A stretch of DNA of 7,810 nt from the NCBI GenBank assembly GCA_002402905.1, contig DHGT01000154.1, positions 32,982 to 40,791 of the forward strand, read 5' to 3'. Source of the DNA: Desulfatitalea sp. UBA4791. Its GTDB lineage: Bacteria > Desulfobacterota > Desulfobacteria > Desulfobacterales > Desulfosarcinaceae. Positions within the stretch are counted from its first letter, which is position 1, and every line of letters begins with the position of its first letter. Positions 5,697-7,810 of the stretch are shown here, piece by piece. The notes below the pieces were generated by a model. It was not told the origin of the DNA and did no database searches. It saw only the letters and a program-made list of their open reading frames with translations. The translations under genes and the position numbers were made by a program.

Positions 5697-5730
5697 GACT
5701 TCAAACTTAAAACTTTAAACTTAAAACTCT
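5697..5730 (+). repeat. AAACTTW heptamer array, copy 2
   Basis: Heptamers AAACTTA (5703-5709), AAACTTT (5710-5716), AAACTTA (5717-5723) and AAACTCT (5724-5730) are preceded by ACTTC. Positions 5698-5728 equal 1325-1355 except for one base. This copy lies between etfA and rimO, on the far side of the rimO operon from copy 1 and in the same orientation. Confidence 0.8.
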
Positions 5731-5782
5731 GATCCCCATTGTCTGCCGGGCCACGTTTCCACCGTGTTCCCCGGAGTATCAT

Positions 5783-5804
5783 TTCGGGCACAAATGCCCT
5801 CGAA
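5783..5804. other. Small bulged hairpin downstream of the etf terminator
   Basis: TTCG-GGCA (5783-5790) pairs with TGCC (5795-5798) and CGAA (5801-5804) around the loop CAAA, with a two-base bulge. It follows the etfBA terminator by 3 nt on the minus strand. No T-run follows it. It may be a back-up structure or chance. Confidence 0.35.
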
Positions 5805-5807
5805 TTT

Positions 5808-5836
5808 AAAAGGCCGCCCCCTCAAGGGCAGCCTTT
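5808..5836 (-). terminator. Rho-independent terminator of etfBA
   Basis: On the minus strand AAAGGCTGCCC (5836-5826) pairs with GGGCGGCCTTT (5819-5809), an 11-bp stem with one U-G wobble and a 6-nt loop. The 3' arm ends in a short T-run (TTTT, 5811-5808) followed by AAATT. It starts 54 nt after the etfA stop codon. The length, GC content and position fit an intrinsic terminator; the T-run is short. Confidence 0.72.
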
Positions 5837-5889
5837 CGCATCTACCGGAATACGACGGGGATGGCAAGACGGCAATCGTCCTTCCCCGG

Positions 5890-6855
5890 TTATCCCTTGA
5901 TCTTTTTGATCTCCTCGGTCAGGGCCGGCAGCACCTCGAACAGGTCTCCCACGATGGCATAATCGGCCTTGGCGATAATCGGTGCCTCGGGGTCCTTGTT
6001 GATGGCCACGATCACCTTGGACGAGGACATGCCGGCCAGGTGCTGGATGGCCCCGGATACGCCGCAGGCGACGTAAAGATTGGGCGACACGGTCTTGCCG
6101 GTCTGGCCGACCTGGTCGGAAGCGGGACGCCATCCCTCGTCCACCGCCGAACGCGATGCGCCCACGGCGGCGCCCAGCACCCCTGCCAGGGCTTCGACGG
6201 CCGAATAATCGGCTCCGCCCATGCCGCGCCCGCCGGTGACCACCGCATCGGCCTCGGTCAGGTCCACCTTACCGGACTCGAACTGCTTGCCCACCACCTT
6301 GGAACGCAGGTCGCCTAACGTCAAGGCCGCCTTTTCCACCGCGCCGGCGCCGGCCGCCGCCTCAATGGCCTGGGTATTGGGCCGCACCGAAACGATGGCC
6401 GGCATTCCGGTGAGCACCACATCGGCCAGCACCTTTCCGCCGTACATGGGCCGCGTGGCCACCACCTGGCCGGCGTCCACGCCCAGGCCGACCGCATCGG
6501 TGGCCAGCGCGGCATTGAGCCGGGCGGACAACCGTGCGCCCAGGTCCTTGCCCTGGGTCGTGGCACCCAGCAGAATCACGGCGGGCTGGATCTGTCCGAC
6601 CAGGCCGGCCAGGGCGTTGGTATACGCCTCGGTCGTAAAATCGGCCAGGGCCGGGTCATCGGCCACCAAGATCTTTTCGGCGCCATATTGGCCCAATTCG
6701 GCCGCCAACCCCTCGATGCCGCTGCCCAGCACCACCGCCTGGACGCTGCCGCCCAGCTGGCCGGCCAGACGTCGACCGGCGGACAGCACTTCGAACGTCA
6801 CCTTGCGAAAGACGCCCTCCACCTGCTCTGCAATCACTAAGACCTGTTGCGTCAT
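5890..6855 (-). CDS. etfA: Electron transfer flavoprotein, alpha subunit
   Basis: FAD-binding subunit of the soluble ETF heterodimer, which takes electrons from flavin dehydrogenases and passes them on, usually to a membrane ETF:quinone oxidoreductase. The 321-aa product has the normal family length. An N-terminal Rossmann-like domain (about 1-190) is followed by the FAD domain. This contains GGRGMGG (208-214), VGASR (231-235) with the Arg that sits over the flavin in characterised ETFs, the QVGQTGKTVSP loop (248-258) and the complete ETF-alpha signature from LYVACG to VAIN (260-286). AINKDPEAPI and ADYAIVGD follow, as expected. No extra N-terminal ferredoxin domain is present. ATG 6855 has AAGGAG 6 nt upstream. 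It follows etfB by 17 nt in the same operon, and a terminator lies just downstream. Confidence 0.96.
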   Translation of the reverse strand: MTQQVLVIAEQVEGVFRKVTFEVLSAGRRLAGQLGGSVQAVVLGSGIEGLAAELGQYGAEKILVADDPALADFTTEAYTNALAGLVGQIQPAVILLGATTQGKDLGARLSARLNAALATDAVGLGVDAGQVVATRPMYGGKVLADVVLTGMPAIVSVRPNTQAIEAAAGAGAVEKAALTLGDLRSKVVGKQFESGKVDLTEADAVVTGGRGMGGADYSAVEALAGVLGAAVGASRSAVDEGWRPASDQVGQTGKTVSPNLYVACGVSGAIQHLAGMSSSKVIVAINKDPEAPIIAKADYAIVGDLFEVLPALTEEIKKIKG

Positions 6856-6872
6856 GATAGGCTCCTTTTTAT

Positions 6873-7649
6873 CTAAATCACTTTTGCTTCTTCACGCAGC
6901 AGCCGCGCCAGTTGGGCGGCTTTGGCCTGAACCGAATCGCCTTCGATGAGGCGCCCGCCCTTACGCTCGGCCGGCGCCTTGAGCGCCTTGACCTTCACCA
7001 GCGGCTGCAGATCGGCGGCGGCCAGACCGAGATCGGCCGGGGTCTTGGTTTCCAGGGGTTTCTTCTTGGCCTTCATGATGCCGGGCAGACTGGCGTAGCG
7101 CGGATCGTTGAGACCCCGCTGGGCGGCGATCAGTACCGGCAGGGGAGCCTCCACTTCCTTGGTGCCGCCTTCGACCGTACACAGGCAGCGGATCTTACCG
7201 TCGGCCAGTTCCTGTTTGATGACCATGGATATATTGGGGATGGCCAGCAATTCGGCCAGAGCCGTGGCCACCTGGAAGTTGTCGTCGTCCACGGCCCGGT
7301 GGCCGGCCACGATGAGGTCGTATGAGAGGGGTTTGATGGCAGCGGCCAGCAGTTTGGCCGTGCCCAGCCCGTCGATGGTCAGGTCGCCGGGATCGATGAG
7401 GATGCCCTTGTCCGCGCCCATGGCCAGGCCTGTGCGGATCGCTTCGGCCGCCTTGGCCGGGCCCACCGACAGAATCGTCACCGTACCGCCCTGGGCTTCG
7501 CGAATCTTCAAGGCCTCTTCGACGGCCAGCTCATCGTAGGGATTCATCACGAATTTGATACCATCGGTCTTGATGGATACCCCGTCACCGGCGATGGCGA
7601 TCATCGATTCGGTGGCCGGGACCTGTTTGACTAAGACTAAGATCTCCAC
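6873..7649 (-). CDS. etfB: Electron transfer flavoprotein, beta subunit
   Basis: Nucleotide-binding beta subunit of ETF, 258 aa, the usual length. Visible family blocks are LVKQVP (6-11), MNPYDELAVEEALKI (35-49), the GLAMGAD region (74-80), HRAVDDDNFQVA (117-128) and EGGTKEVEAPLPVLIAA (160-176), near the ETF-beta signature. Residues 181-197 (NDPRYASLPG, then IMKAKKK) closely match the docking loop of human ETF-beta, where a Leu and neighbouring Lys residues contact acyl-CoA dehydrogenases. The VDDDNFQ segment looks like the AMP-binding, non-bifurcating form rather than the DGDTAQVGP form I associate with bifurcating ETFs. GTG 7649 is the start, with AAGGAG (7661-7656) 6 nt upstream. It is the first gene of the etfBA operon. 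No dehydrogenase gene is visible in the window. Confidence 0.95.
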   Translation of the reverse strand: MEILVLVKQVPATESMIAIAGDGVSIKTDGIKFVMNPYDELAVEEALKIREAQGGTVTILSVGPAKAAEAIRTGLAMGADKGILIDPGDLTIDGLGTAKLLAAAIKPLSYDLIVAGHRAVDDDNFQVATALAELLAIPNISMVIKQELADGKIRCLCTVEGGTKEVEAPLPVLIAAQRGLNDPRYASLPGIMKAKKKPLETKTPADLGLAAADLQPLVKVKALKAPAERKGGRLIEGDSVQAKAAQLARLLREEAKVI

Positions 7650-7671
7650 TGTCCGCTCCTTCCTTTGGGGC

Positions 7672-7721
7672 TATAAGTAATTCATATCATTAAGATAGGA
7701 TTAAGCTTGGGATTACTTATA
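7672..7721. promoter_or_regulatory. Inverted repeat in the etfBA promoter region, possible operator
   Basis: TATAAGTAAT (7672-7681) and ATTACTTATA (7712-7721) are perfect 10-bp inverted arms, 40 bp start to start. That is close to four helical turns, which would place both on the same face of the DNA. The upstream arm coincides with the likely -10 box. Dimer binding at both arms with looping, or an mRNA leader stem, would explain the arrangement. The family of any regulator cannot be named. Confidence 0.45.
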
Positions 7722-7742
7722 AGAGTAAAAATACAAAGTCAA
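7716..7742 (-). promoter_or_regulatory. Candidate sigma-70 promoter of etfBA
   Basis: On the minus strand TTGACT (7742-7737) is followed after 15 bp by TATAAG (7721-7716). Both hexamers are close to consensus, but the spacer is 2 bp short of the optimum, which suggests a weak or activator-dependent promoter. Transcription would start near 7709, leaving a leader of about 60 nt before the GTG at 7649. The -10 lies inside the 10-bp inverted repeat. Confidence 0.42.
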
Positions 7743-7772
7743 CGCCAAAGCGGCCTGAACAGCGATTCTAAC

Positions 7773-7785
7773 TGAATGTCATTCA
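7773..7785. promoter_or_regulatory. 13-bp palindrome upstream of the etfBA promoter
   Basis: TGAATG-T-CATTCA is a perfect palindrome with 6-bp arms, about 30 bp upstream of the putative -35 box. The half-site TGAATG/CATTCA is the one used by the Bacillus TetR-family fatty-acid regulator FadR. In that operator, however, the arms are about 6 bp apart rather than 1, so it is not the same site. An activator or repressor site for fatty-acid-linked genes is a guess. Confidence 0.3.
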
Positions 7786-7810
7786 TTAAACCCGGCCCGG
7801 GTGGCACAGG

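Larger units (their letters stand above)
5537..5889. other. Intergenic stretch without genes: repeats, hairpins and the etf terminator
   Basis: This 353-bp gap between rimO and etfA has no credible gene; short frames here lack ribosome sites and family features. It holds, from left to right: the rimO Shine-Dalgarno sequence, an octamer tandem array (5586-5620), a GC-rich hairpin (5649-5669), the second AAACTTW heptamer array (5697-5730), a small bulged hairpin (5783-5804) and the etfBA terminator (5808-5836). A rimO promoter must lie in it, but I see no convincing -35/-10 pair. Confidence 0.75.

Noticed and set aside
7802..7810. TGGCAC at the right edge as a sigma-54 -24 element
   Set aside because: The -12 half (TTGC) would fall outside the window, so it cannot be tested and a six-base match is common by chance.
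7742..7810. C-terminal end of another minus-strand gene upstream of etfB
   Set aside because: All three minus-strand frames are open for part of this stretch (stops near 7742, 7780 and 7785), but the visible tail is too short to show a family or codon bias.

Overview
The window is GC-rich, tightly packed bacterial DNA. The gene set is a RimO / trans-prenyltransferase / PgsA operon, an etfBA pair with an acyl-CoA-dehydrogenase-type docking loop, and a periplasmic FlgT-like protein. This fits an anaerobic Desulfobacterota (former deltaproteobacterial) genome of the Desulfosarcina kind best, but that assignment is an inference from gene content and style. No prophage, IS, CRISPR array or recognisable defence locus is present.

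Layout. (1) Positions 1-62 hold the 5' end of a tRNA gene on the minus strand, cut by the window edge, with a good sigma-70 promoter and a GC-rich discriminator. (2) Diverging from it, a plus-strand gene (178-1311) encodes a Tat-signal-bearing metallo-beta-lactamase-fold hydrolase of the NAPE-PLD-like family. (3) A minus-strand operon runs 5516 to 1373: rimO, a long-chain polyprenyl diphosphate synthase, a secreted FlgT-N-like protein and pgsA. The rimO/prenyl synthase pair overlaps by ATGA. The pgsA ribosome binding site sits on the stop codon of the gene before it. (4) A 353-bp intergenic stretch (5537-5889) is rich in repeats and hairpins. (5) A minus-strand etfB-etfA pair (7649 to 5890) ends in a strong intrinsic terminator and is preceded by an AT-rich promoter region with two palindromic elements.

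How the genes work together. EtfBA carries electrons from flavin dehydrogenases, probably acyl-CoA dehydrogenases, toward the membrane quinone pool. The prenyl synthase plausibly makes the side chain of that quinone (menaquinone). PgsA makes the phosphatidylglycerol phosphate precursor of anionic membrane lipids. RimO modifies ribosomal protein S12. The FlgT-like protein has no clear link to these roles and is the least understood gene here.

The most distinctive non-coding signals are AAACTTW heptamer arrays bracketing the four-gene operon, a possible 7-codon leader cistron overlapping the rimO start, and a 10-bp inverted repeat over the likely etfBA -10 box. I found no convincing evidence of a wholly new biological system; most of the content is housekeeping and energy metabolism.
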